Source: DATLGB01 sp963726825
GTDB taxonomy: Bacteria > Actinomycetota > Thermoleophilia > Solirubrobacterales > Solirubrobacteraceae
Assembly (NCBI GenBank): GCA_963726825.1
Contig: CAVSDT010000002.1
Coordinates: forward strand, 2,108,001 to 2,172,000
Length of the DNA: 64,000 bases
Reading direction: 5' to 3'
The translations under genes and the position numbers were made by a program. Below the pieces are notes generated by a model. It was not told the origin of the DNA and did no database searches. It worked only from the letters and a program-made list of their open reading frames with translations. This document shows positions 1 to 7,181 of the stretch, in pieces; the stretch's first letter is position 1, and every line of letters begins with the position of its first letter.

Positions 1-166
1 CGGAGAGCCCCTCGTCGATCCAGTAGCCCGTGCCCAGCGCCGTGTCGCGCAAGACGAAGACGGAGTAGGCGACGATCACCGCGAGCGCGCCGGCGGTCAG
101 CCACGGCGACCCGGCCGCGACCCGTACGCGCAGCCGTCGCCCGGTGCCTGTCGCCGCCACGGCCAT
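1..166 (-). CDS. Membrane glycosyltransferase-like protein, N-terminal part (cut by window edge)
   Basis: Reading leftward from an ATG at 166, the frame stays open to base 1. The 55 visible residues hold a basic N-terminus, one hydrophobic segment (about residues 20-39) and then the motif GYWIDEGLS. A tryptophan/Asp-Glu motif just after the first membrane helix is typical of GT39/ArnT-like mannosyltransferases, where the acidic residues face the lipid-linked sugar donor. The family call is an inference because the rest lies outside the window. A TAGCCT hexamer sits 7 nt upstream of the ATG, which favours this start. The gene lies 21 bp downstream of another membrane protein on the same strand. 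Confidence 0.55.
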   Translation of the reverse strand, partial: MAVAATGTGRRLRVRVAAGSPWLTAGALAVIVAYSVFVLRDTALGTGYWIDEGLS

Positions 167-173
167 CGTCGAG

Positions 174-179
174 AGGCTA
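174..179 (-). promoter_or_regulatory. Candidate -10 box, leaderless type
   Basis: TAGCCT on the minus strand, 7 nt before the ATG at 166. The spacing would place transcription start at or next to the start codon. No Shine-Dalgarno sequence is visible between box and start. Confidence 0.4.
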
Positions 180-187
180 GGTCAGGC

Positions 188-1627
188 TCAGCACCCGCTG
201 TGGCGGACGACCCAGCGCCTGGTCACCGCCGTCTCCGCGAAGCGCGGGTCGCGCGAGAGGGCGGAGCCGCGCAGGCCGATCGCGGCGCCGGGGGGCACGG
301 CGAAGATCTGGGTCCGGTTGAGGTGGCGATGGAGCGTCCAGGCCACGATCGGCACCTCGAAGCGGGTGGCGTAGACGGCGGGGCAGCGGTCGATGCGCGT
401 GCGCCCGCCGCCCTGCGCGATCGCCGTCGCGAGCGTGCGGTTGGACTCGACCTCCAGCCCGGCGCGCGTGACCTGGCGATCCCACACCTCGGCCTCCCCT
501 GCGGCGTAGAGCCCGCAGCCGGCGACGAACAGCGCGAGCGCCCCTGCGGCCAGCAGCGGCCGCGACCGGCTGCGGGCCAGGAGGACCAGCTCGACCCAGC
601 CCGCGCCCGCGAGCACGGCGACGAAGGCCAGCGGGAGGACGACGTAGCGCTGGTTGCCGCTGAAGCCCGCCTGGGTCATGGCGGCGACGGCGAGCAGCAG
701 CGCCCCGGCGGCCGCGGCGAGGACGAGCACCACCCGGTCGTGGGCGCCCTCGCGCCGCTTGAGGGCGAAGCCGACCGCCAGCAGGGCGCCGACGACGACG
801 ACGACCGGGGCGTCGACGAGGGTGCGGCGCAGGACCTCGAGGGCGGGGAAGCTCGCGAACGCCGCAGAGTCGAGGTTGGGATCGAGGGCCCGGGAGGCGG
901 CGCGCAGGGCGTCGCCCGAGCCGAGGTACTCCGGCAGGAACCAGGCCATGAGCACGAGCCCGCCGCCGCCGAGCACGAGCAGGGCGGTGGCCGCGTCGCG
1001 GCGGCGCCACAAGAGCCACAGGCCGTACGCGCCCCACAGCGGCCAGATCTCCGGCCGGATCAGCGCCGCAGCGCCGGCGAGCACGAACGCGGCGGTGCGC
1101 CGGCCGTCGAGGTGGCGCTCCACGGCGAGGAGGGCGAAGGCGACCATCAGCCCCTCCGAGTTGCCGCGCCACGCGCCGTAGGCGTAGCCCTCTGACGCGA
1201 GGATCGCGAGTGCGGCGACGCCGCCGGCGACGGGGCCGCCCATGCGGCGGGCGAGGCGGTAGCCCATCGCCATGCCCGCGAGGGCGCCGGCGCGGGCGAT
1301 CCACGCCCACAGGAGCAGGGGGGCGCTGTCGCCGAAGAGCGAGAACGGGATCGTGAACAGCACCGGAAGCGGCTTCCACGAGGGACCGCCCGTCGTGACG
1401 AGGTCCCAGTGGGCGATCTCGCGCCCCCAGATCACCCACGAGGTCGGGTCGTAGGTGATCGTGCTCGGCGCCAGCAGGGAGACGGCCGACACGACGAGGG
1501 CCCCGATGACGATCGGCCACACGGAGGCGGCGGCCCGCGCGGCGCGCTCCTGCGCGGCGGTCCCGTCCGACGGGCGCCCGGCGGGCGCGGGCGTGGCCGC
1601 GTCGGTCGTCGTCGAGGCGGCGGCCAT
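188..1627 (-). CDS. Polytopic membrane protein, GT-C-like
   Basis: A 479-residue protein with about ten hydrophobic helices. After the first helix (about residues 37-56) comes an extracytoplasmic loop with the motif TYDPTSWVIWGREI and then GPSWKPLPVLFTIPF. Further on is the pattern RPEIWPLW. This layout resembles lipid-linked-sugar GT-C glycosyltransferases, but I see no diagnostic catalytic motif. The frame is open further upstream, into the tandem repeat, where it would encode a glycine-rich low-complexity stretch; the ATG at 1627 is chosen because that stretch looks like spurious translation of repeat DNA. It sits upstream of another glycosyltransferase-like gene, so the two may act together in envelope glycan assembly. 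Confidence 0.6.
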   Translation of the reverse strand: MAAASTTTDAATPAPAGRPSDGTAAQERAARAAASVWPIVIGALVVSAVSLLAPSTITYDPTSWVIWGREIAHWDLVTTGGPSWKPLPVLFTIPFSLFGDSAPLLLWAWIARAGALAGMAMGYRLARRMGGPVAGGVAALAILASEGYAYGAWRGNSEGLMVAFALLAVERHLDGRRTAAFVLAGAAALIRPEIWPLWGAYGLWLLWRRRDAATALLVLGGGGLVLMAWFLPEYLGSGDALRAASRALDPNLDSAAFASFPALEVLRRTLVDAPVVVVVGALLAVGFALKRREGAHDRVVLVLAAAAGALLLAVAAMTQAGFSGNQRYVVLPLAFVAVLAGAGWVELVLLARSRSRPLLAAGALALFVAGCGLYAAGEAEVWDRQVTRAGLEVESNRTLATAIAQGGGRTRIDRCPAVYATRFEVPIVAWTLHRHLNRTQIFAVPPGAAIGLRGSALSRDPRFAETAVTRRWVVRHSGC

Positions 1628-1647
1628 GGCGTCCCGGCACGCTAGAC

Positions 1648-1748
1648 GGTGCCGTCCCCCCAACCCCCCAGCGCCCACCCCGGTGCCGTCCCCCCAACCC
1701 CCAGCGCCCACCCCGGCGCCGTTCCCCCCAACCCCCCAGCGCCCACCC
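1648..1748. repeat. Three tandem copies of a 33-34 bp C-rich unit
   Basis: Units begin at 1648, 1682 and 1715. Each contains GCCGTCCCCCCAACC, followed by a C-run and AGCGCCCACC. The minus strand carries runs of five or six G separated by TT, giving strong G-quadruplex potential. The unit matches the G-rich tail of the dispersed repeat that starts just to the right, so the array looks like local expansion of that tail. Confidence 0.7.
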
Positions 1749-1810
1749 ACCACGTCATGGCGAGGTCGGCCAGCACCGGCGCCGCCGGCGGGGCGTTAGG
1801 AGCTGGCCGG
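1725..1810 (-). repeat. Dispersed intergenic repeat, copy A (inverted)
   Basis: On the minus strand this reads CCGGCCAGCTCC, then GCGCCGGTGCTGG, CATGACG, and GGTGGGCGC with a G/T-rich tail. The blocks occur in the same order and spacing in copies at 1830-1920 and 52577-52670. Copies A and B face away from each other across about 20 bp, making an imperfect inverted repeat. No coding frame explains the conservation. Confidence 0.65.
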
Positions 1811-1829
1811 CAGGCCGTCTCGGAGGTCA

Positions 1830-1920
1830 CCGGCGAACCAGCTCCGAAGGCCCCACGCGCGGCGCCGGTGCTGGTGGACCGCCCTATGACGGGGTCGGTG
1901 GGCGCCGGCGGATCCGGGGG
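1830..1920 (+). repeat. Dispersed intergenic repeat, copy B
   Basis: It starts CCGGCGAACCAGCTCCGA, continues with GGCGCCGGTGCTGGT and TATGACG, and ends GGTGGGCGCCGGCGG. The first 18 bases are identical to copy C at 52577. A G-rich tract (1914-1974) follows and runs up to the stop codon of the next gene. Together with copy A and the tandem units it fills the 347-bp gap between 1628 and 1974, in which I see no gene. Confidence 0.65.
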
Positions 1921-1974
1921 CGGGGGCGGGCGGGGCGGACGGGGCGGGGGCGGCCGGGGCGGGGCGGGCGGGGT

Positions 1975-2895
1975 TCAGGCCAGCTTGAGGGCGGCCCGGA
2001 TCGGCTCGACGCGCTCCGGGTCCGGTGCCGGCAGGGTGCCGGGACGGTCCCACAGCGCGAGGCCGCGGTCCAGCGCGCCGATCGGGACGCCCGTTCCGGC
2101 GGCGAGGTCGGCGGCGCGGCGCTCGAGGAGCATCGCGTCGCCCGAGCCGAGGGCGCGCTTGGCGCCGAGGGTCGTGGCGTCGTCGCGGCCCACCGCGACG
2201 TGGAGCGCATCGGCCTCGACGTCCTGCAGGCCGGCGGCGCCGAGCGCATGGAGGAACTCGAAGCGCGCGGCACGGCCGAACCCGGGCAGGCTGAGGCGGT
2301 CGAAGGTGCGGGCGAAGCGCTTGGACGGCGTCCAGGACTCGACGCCCCTGACGGCGGCGGCCTGCGTCTCGCCGTGGCGCGTCACCCAGGCGCGGTAGGC
2401 GCCGATGGTGGCGCCGTGCTCGGGGCCGAGCCCGGAGTCGTCCCCGCTGTCCCATGGCGGGCGGGCGGCGATCAGGGCCGCCTGCAGCTCCGGCCTGTCG
2501 GGGCCCGCGATGGCGAGGAGGAAGGCGAGCCAGTGGGCCTCCTCGGCGTCGGCCGCCTCGGCGAGGAACGGATGCGGCCCGGGCGGCTCCAGGCGCGCGG
2601 CGGCGAGGGCGAAGGCCGTCGCGAGCCGCTCGGCGTCCGCGCTGGAGCGCACGCCCATGGCCAGCGGCGTCGTGTAGCCGTCCTCGGCGGAACGGACGAG
2701 CCGCTTCGTCACGAGCCGGCCCGCCCCGCGCGTCCCCGCGCCGCGGCGGGCGCCGGAGGCCGGGGCGGCCGTGCCGGTGCGACGGGGCGTCGAGGAGCCG
2801 GTGCGGCGCGAGGAGGAGACGGGCCCGCGGGCCTCGGCCTTCTCGCGCTGGCAGATGGGGCAGTTGGCCTCGAGGCGGTTGTGGCGGCAGAACAT
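1975..2895 (-). CDS. Uncharacterised protein with N-terminal Cys/His motif, possibly aGPT-Pplase-like
   Basis: A 306-residue protein. The N-terminus MFCRHNRLEANCPICQREK has a C-H...C-x2-C pattern that could bind zinc. A Ser/Arg/Thr-rich linker (about residues 23-62) follows. The rest is a helical domain with the motif LPGFGRAARFEFL, which looks like the helix-hairpin-helix of DNA glycosylase-fold proteins. From memory this resembles the 'alpha-glutamyl/putrescinyl thymine pyrophosphorylase' (aGPT-Pplase) group, a family related to hypermodified phage DNA bases; that assignment is tentative. The ATG at 2895 is used because the in-frame codon at 2911-2913 is GTA. It lies just downstream of korB on the same strand and may be co-transcribed. 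Confidence 0.5.
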   Translation of the reverse strand: MFCRHNRLEANCPICQREKAEARGPVSSSRRTGSSTPRRTGTAAPASGARRGAGTRGAGRLVTKRLVRSAEDGYTTPLAMGVRSSADAERLATAFALAAARLEPPGPHPFLAEAADAEEAHWLAFLLAIAGPDRPELQAALIAARPPWDSGDDSGLGPEHGATIGAYRAWVTRHGETQAAAVRGVESWTPSKRFARTFDRLSLPGFGRAARFEFLHALGAAGLQDVEADALHVAVGRDDATTLGAKRALGSGDAMLLERRAADLAAGTGVPIGALDRGLALWDRPGTLPAPDPERVEPIRAALKLA

Positions 2896-2909
2896 CGGCG
2901 TGCTGTCGC

Positions 2910-3914
2910 TTACGCGACGGTCCAGACGTCGCCGGAGGTGAGCAGCGCGTCCAGCTGCTCCGTGCCCACGTCGGCCCGGTTGGCCGCGAGCTCCGCCTGG
3001 AGGTCCGCGCCCGAGACGGGGCGCCGCACCGAGCGGAAGATGCCCAGCGGCGTGGGGCCCGTCGGCTGCGCGGACAGCCGCGAGAGCGCGAAGGCCAGCG
3101 ACGGGTCCTCGGCGTGGGCGTCGTGGACGATCGCCTCGCCCTCGCCGGCGGGGGCGATGCGCAGCGCCCCGTCGGGGCCGCGCACGACCTGCTGCTCGCC
3201 GCCGTTGAACGTCACGGGCTGCCCGTGCTCGAGGAAGATGCCGTTGATCGCCCGCTGCTTCGGGTCGCGGAGGGCCTCGAAGGCGCCGTCGTTGAAGACC
3301 GGGCAGTTCTGGTAGATCTCGACCAGCGAGGAGCCCTCGTGCTGTGCGGCGGCGCGCAGGACGCTCGTGAGATGCTGCTTGTCGGTGTCGACCGTGCGCG
3401 CGACGAACGTCGCCTCGGCGCCGAGGGCGAGCGAGACGGGGTTGAACGGCGAGTCGATCGAGCCGAACGGGGTCGACTTGGTGACCTTGCCGCGCTCGGA
3501 GGTCGGCGACGCCTGCCCCTTCGTGAGGCCGTAGATCTCGTTGTTGAACAGCAGGATCTTGACCGGGACGTTGCGGCGCAGGGCGTGGATGAGGTGGTTG
3601 CCACCGATCGAGAGCGCGTCGCCGTCGCCGGAGACGATCCAGATCGAGAGGTCGTCGCGCGCGGCGGCGAGCCCGGTCGCGAGCGCAGGACCACGGCCGT
3701 GGATGCCGTGCATCCCGTACGTGTCCATGTAGTAGGCGAAGCGGCCGGCGCAGCCGATGCCGGTGACGAAGACGACGTCCTCGGGCGCGATCCCCAGCTC
3801 GGGGAAGAAGCTCTGGACGGCGGACAGGATCGCGTAGTCCCCGCAGCCCGGGCACCAGCGGGTCTCCTGGTCGGACTGGAAGTCCGCCTTCGAGTACGTG
3901 ACGGGGTCAGACAC
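2910..3914 (-). CDS. korB: 2-oxoacid:ferredoxin oxidoreductase, beta subunit
   Basis: A 334-residue TPP-binding subunit that, with the alpha subunit, decarboxylates a 2-oxoacid (probably 2-oxoglutarate) with CoA and reduced ferredoxin as products. Visible features are the cluster-ligand motif WCPGCGDY near residue 21, GIGCAGR, the TPP/Mg motif GDGDALSIGGNH followed by NNEIYGLTKGQ, and a further cysteine in YQNCPVFND. Length and motifs fit the actinobacterial KorB family. It overlaps the end of korA by 8 bp, so the pair is probably translationally coupled. Substrate choice is inferred from family, not proven by the sequence. Confidence 0.9.
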   Translation of the reverse strand: MSDPVTYSKADFQSDQETRWCPGCGDYAILSAVQSFFPELGIAPEDVVFVTGIGCAGRFAYYMDTYGMHGIHGRGPALATGLAAARDDLSIWIVSGDGDALSIGGNHLIHALRRNVPVKILLFNNEIYGLTKGQASPTSERGKVTKSTPFGSIDSPFNPVSLALGAEATFVARTVDTDKQHLTSVLRAAAQHEGSSLVEIYQNCPVFNDGAFEALRDPKQRAINGIFLEHGQPVTFNGGEQQVVRGPDGALRIAPAGEGEAIVHDAHAEDPSLAFALSRLSAQPTGPTPLGIFRSVRRPVSGADLQAELAANRADVGTEQLDALLTSGDVWTVA

Positions 3915-5763
3915 GGTCGAGGATCTCCCGTTCGATCTCGGCGGCCCACAGCGGCTGGCCCTTGACCTTGGTGAAGGACTCCACGTCCACGAGGAACTCC
4001 GCCCGCAGGACCTTCGCCAGCTGGCCCGAGTTCATCTCGGGCAGCAGGACGCGGTCGAAGCGGCGCAGCAGCTCGCCCGTGTTGGCGGGCAGCGGGTTGA
4101 GGTGGTGGAAGTGCGCGTGGGCGACCTTGACGCCGTTCTGGTGCACGCGGCGCACGCCGGCGCGGATCGCGCCCTCGCTCGAGCCCCAGCCGATGACGAG
4201 CAGGGTGGCGTCCTCGTCGCCCTTGAGCACGAGGTCGGGGACGTCGACGCCGGCCACCTTCTTCGCGCGCAGGTCCGTCATGCGCTGGTGGTTGTCGCCG
4301 TCGTAGGAGATGTTGCCGGTCCCGTCGGCCTTCTCGAGGCCGCCGATGCGGTGCTGCAGGCCGCGCGCGCCCGGCTTGACCCACGGCCGGGCGAGACGGT
4401 CGTCGCGACCGTAGGGCAGGAAGGGGGCGTCCTCGGAGGCGGGCTGGGTGCGGAAGCTCGGATCGATCCGCGGCAGGCTGTCCGCGGTCGGGATCTTCCA
4501 CGGCTCGGACGAGTTCGCCACGTAGAGATCGGACAGGACGATCACCGGCGTGCGGTAGGTGACCGCGATGCGGCACGCCTCGAAGACGGCGTCGAAGGCC
4601 TGCCCGGGGCTCGACGGCGCGACGACGGGCAGCGGCGACTCGCCGTGACGGCCGTAGAGCGCCTGAAGCAGATCCGACTGCTCCGTCTTGGTCGGCAGCC
4701 CGGTGGACGGCCCCCCGCGCTGCACGTCGATGATCACCATCGGCAGCTCGAGCATGACGGCGAGGCCGATCGTCTCCGTCTTGAGGTCCAGGCCCGGGCC
4801 GGAGGTGCTCGTGACGCCGAGGTGGCCGCCGAAGGCGGCGCCCAGCGCCATCGAGGCGGCGGCGATCTCGTCCTCGGCCTGGATCGTGCGCACGCCGAGG
4901 CCGGTGTGCCTGGACAGCTCGTGGAGGAGCTCGGAGGCCGGGGTGATCGGGTAGGCGCCGAGCATCAGCGGCAGACCGGAGCGCACCGACGCCGCGACGA
5001 GGCCGAGGGCCGTCGCCTGGGTGCCGTTGACGTTGCGGTAGGTCCCGGGCTCGATGTCGGTCGCGGGCGCGACGCGGGTCTGGACGTCGATGAGCTCGGA
5101 GGTCTCGCCGAAGCTCCAGCCGGCGCGGAAGGCCGCGAGGTTGGCTTCCATCACGGCCTTCTTGCGCGCGAACTTCGTCTCGATCCAGGTCTCCGTGACC
5201 GCCGTCGGGCGGTCGTAGAGCCAGGAGACGAGACCGAGCGCGAACAGGTTGCGGGCCTTCTGCGCGTCACGCGTCGTGACGCCCTCCATCCCCTCCACCG
5301 CCCGCTGGACGAGCGAGGTCATCGGGATGCGCTTGACGTTGAAGGGCTCGAGCGAGCCGTCCTCCAGCGGCGAGACGTCGTAGCCGGCCTTCTGGATGCC
5401 GCGGACGGTGAACGCGTCCTCGTTGACGATGATCGTCGCGCCGCGCTCGAGCACCGGCAGGTTGGCCTTCAAGGCCGCCGGGTTCATCGCCATCAGGACG
5501 TTCGGCGTGTCGCCCGGCGTCATGATGTCGCGCGAGGCGAAGTGGATCTGGAAGGCGCTCACGCCGCCGACGGTGCCGGCGGGGGCGCGGATCTCGGCGG
5601 GGAAGTCCGGGAGGGTCGCGAGGTCGTTGCCAAGCACCGCGGTCGCGTCGGTGAAGCGGGACCCGGCGAGCTGCATGCCGTCGCCGGAGTCGCCCGCGAA
5701 ACGCACGATGACGCGCTCCCGGTCCTCGACGTCCTTCGGGTGCGCTTGATCGTCGATGGCCAC
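3907..5763 (-). CDS. korA: 2-oxoacid:ferredoxin oxidoreductase, fused gamma-alpha subunit
   Basis: A 618-residue protein. The N-terminal part is the gamma domain (RFAGDSGDGMQLAGS, FPAEIRAPAGTV), fused to the alpha pyrimidine-binding domain from about residue 200 (GAYPITPASELLHEL, EDEIAAASMALGA, TSGPGLDLKTE). This gamma-alpha fusion is the usual architecture of actinobacterial KorA. It starts at GTG 5763, 13 bp after the next gene upstream, and is followed directly by korB. As a low-potential ferredoxin reducer it could supply electrons under low oxygen and act as an alternative to 2-oxoglutarate dehydrogenase; that physiological role comes from family knowledge. Confidence 0.9.
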   Translation of the reverse strand: MAIDDQAHPKDVEDRERVIVRFAGDSGDGMQLAGSRFTDATAVLGNDLATLPDFPAEIRAPAGTVGGVSAFQIHFASRDIMTPGDTPNVLMAMNPAALKANLPVLERGATIIVNEDAFTVRGIQKAGYDVSPLEDGSLEPFNVKRIPMTSLVQRAVEGMEGVTTRDAQKARNLFALGLVSWLYDRPTAVTETWIETKFARKKAVMEANLAAFRAGWSFGETSELIDVQTRVAPATDIEPGTYRNVNGTQATALGLVAASVRSGLPLMLGAYPITPASELLHELSRHTGLGVRTIQAEDEIAAASMALGAAFGGHLGVTSTSGPGLDLKTETIGLAVMLELPMVIIDVQRGGPSTGLPTKTEQSDLLQALYGRHGESPLPVVAPSSPGQAFDAVFEACRIAVTYRTPVIVLSDLYVANSSEPWKIPTADSLPRIDPSFRTQPASEDAPFLPYGRDDRLARPWVKPGARGLQHRIGGLEKADGTGNISYDGDNHQRMTDLRAKKVAGVDVPDLVLKGDEDATLLVIGWGSSEGAIRAGVRRVHQNGVKVAHAHFHHLNPLPANTGELLRRFDRVLLPEMNSGQLAKVLRAEFLVDVESFTKVKGQPLWAAEIEREILDRV

Positions 5764-5776
5764 GATGCCGCGCAGC

Positions 5777-6253
5777 CTAGTGCGGGAGCTCGAACTGCTG
5801 ATCGCCCAGGGCGAGGACCGTCGGCTCCCCCTCGCGCGCGGCGACCGTGAGCGCCTGACCGTCGCGCACGGGGACGTCGACCATGGCGACCGAGCGGCCG
5901 CCGACCACCCGCGCGAGCTCCTCGACGGCGGCGGCGATCGCCGGCAGCGCGCCGATCGGGCCCTCGACCTCCCCGGTGATGGGGTCGACGGCGATCGCGG
6001 ACGCCGGCGGCAGGCGCGGATGGGCGACGCCGAGCGCCTCGATGCCGATCAGCGCGAAGTCGTCCACCGCGTGGGACTCCTCCCCCACCGTCACGGTCAG
6101 CCCGGTCTCCGGCTCGTGCTCGATCAGGGGCGGGACGTGGTCCGGCCCCCGGTCGACGAGCACCGCGACGCGGGGAGCGCCGGAGTGGAGGGCGAACTCG
6201 CGCACGGTGGCGAGCACGACGTCGTGTGCGTGCTCGTCAGGACCTGGCACCAT
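5777..6253 (-). CDS. Hypothetical protein upstream of korA
   Basis: A 158-residue acidic protein that I do not recognise. It has no signal peptide or membrane segment. Alternating beta-like stretches (VAVLVDRG, TGLTVTVGEE, SVAMVDVPV) suggest a compact alpha/beta or beta-sandwich fold. The ATG at 6253 is preferred over an in-frame start at 6310 that would add a Pro/Gly-rich tail. Only 13 bp separate it from korA, so it may share the kor transcript, but no function follows from that. Confidence 0.6.
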   Translation of the reverse strand: MVPGPDEHAHDVVLATVREFALHSGAPRVAVLVDRGPDHVPPLIEHEPETGLTVTVGEESHAVDDFALIGIEALGVAHPRLPPASAIAVDPITGEVEGPIGALPAIAAAVEELARVVGGRSVAMVDVPVRDGQALTVAAREGEPTVLALGDQQFELPH

Positions 6254-6367
6254 CGACCCATCGTCGCACGCGTGGGGGACCGGCGACGGACCGGTCGCCC
6301 AGCCGCTCACCCGGCGCCCCGCGTGCGACCCGCCGGGCGCGTGGCCGGGGTCGCCGTCCGGCTCCGG

Positions 6368-7114
6368 CTACCGGGCGGGGCCGCGGGCGTCGAGGTCGCG
6401 CAGGCGCTCGAGGGCGTCGGTCCGGAACGAGCCCTCGCGCTCCCGGCGGATCGCCGCCCGGTAGGCCTCGCCGGCCTCGGCGGTCTCGCCGATGCCCTCC
6501 GCGGCGCGGCCGAGCCACAACCACGCCCACGAGTTGTGCGGGGCGAGCTCGCTGTAGCGGCGCAGGTGGTCGTAGGCCTCGCGGTTGTGGCCGAGGTCGT
6601 AGAGCGTGTAGCCGAGGCCGAAGTGACCGCGCATGTCGCCGGCCTGCAGGCAGGAGCGCCAGTTGGCCGCGGCGGCGGCGAGGTCGCCCTCGTCCTCGGC
6701 GCACTGCAGCGCGCGGGCGAAGAACGCGACGTCGGCCGTGGACTCCGTGAGGCGGCCGCGGACCGCGAGGACGATCTCACCGATCGTGGCGGCGTCGAGT
6801 CCGAGCGCCGGGACGGCGAAGCGCGGACCGGCGAACGCGACGTCCCCGAGCCCGTCGAGGTCGGCGGTGGGGTAGTTGAGGACGGTGAAACCGACGACCT
6901 CGCTCGTGGCGACGTGGCGGACGAGACGGACGTCGGGCGCGACGAGCGTGAGCTGCTCGTCGGGACGGCCGTCGACCACCTGGCCGAACTCGACCGCCTC
7001 GATCCACCCCTCGTCGACGTTGACAGCGAGGTGAAGCGGGACGCGCGTGGCGACCAGCGTGGCGGTGTGCGTGGTGTGCGGCATCAGGATTCGGACATCC
7101 AACGCCCGGCCCAC
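6368..7114 (-). CDS. TPR-containing protein
   Basis: A 248-residue protein. The N-terminal half (about residues 1-100) is beta-rich and has no match I recognise. The C-terminal half contains tetratricopeptide-type helices: AAANWRSCLQAGDMRGHFG, LGYTLYDLGHNREAYDHLRR and WAWLWLGRAAEGIGETAEA keep the small and aromatic residue spacing of TPR units. It is probably a protein-interaction module in the cytoplasm. The GTG at 7114 has AGGATC just upstream; an ATG at 7084 (residue 11) is the alternative start. No operon partner is obvious. Confidence 0.65.
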   Translation of the reverse strand: MGRALDVRILMPHTTHTATLVATRVPLHLAVNVDEGWIEAVEFGQVVDGRPDEQLTLVAPDVRLVRHVATSEVVGFTVLNYPTADLDGLGDVAFAGPRFAVPALGLDAATIGEIVLAVRGRLTESTADVAFFARALQCAEDEGDLAAAAANWRSCLQAGDMRGHFGLGYTLYDLGHNREAYDHLRRYSELAPHNSWAWLWLGRAAEGIGETAEAGEAYRAAIRREREGSFRTDALERLRDLDARGPAR

Positions 7115-7181
7115 CGTGATCCTGTCGGACGCACGCCGCCGATGTCATCCGGCGAACGCCGGTCGGCGCCTTGTGTGACCA

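Noticed and set aside
1914..1974. G-rich tract as coding sequence
   Set aside because: It codes only for Gly/Arg low complexity in every frame and lies between a dispersed repeat and a stop codon.
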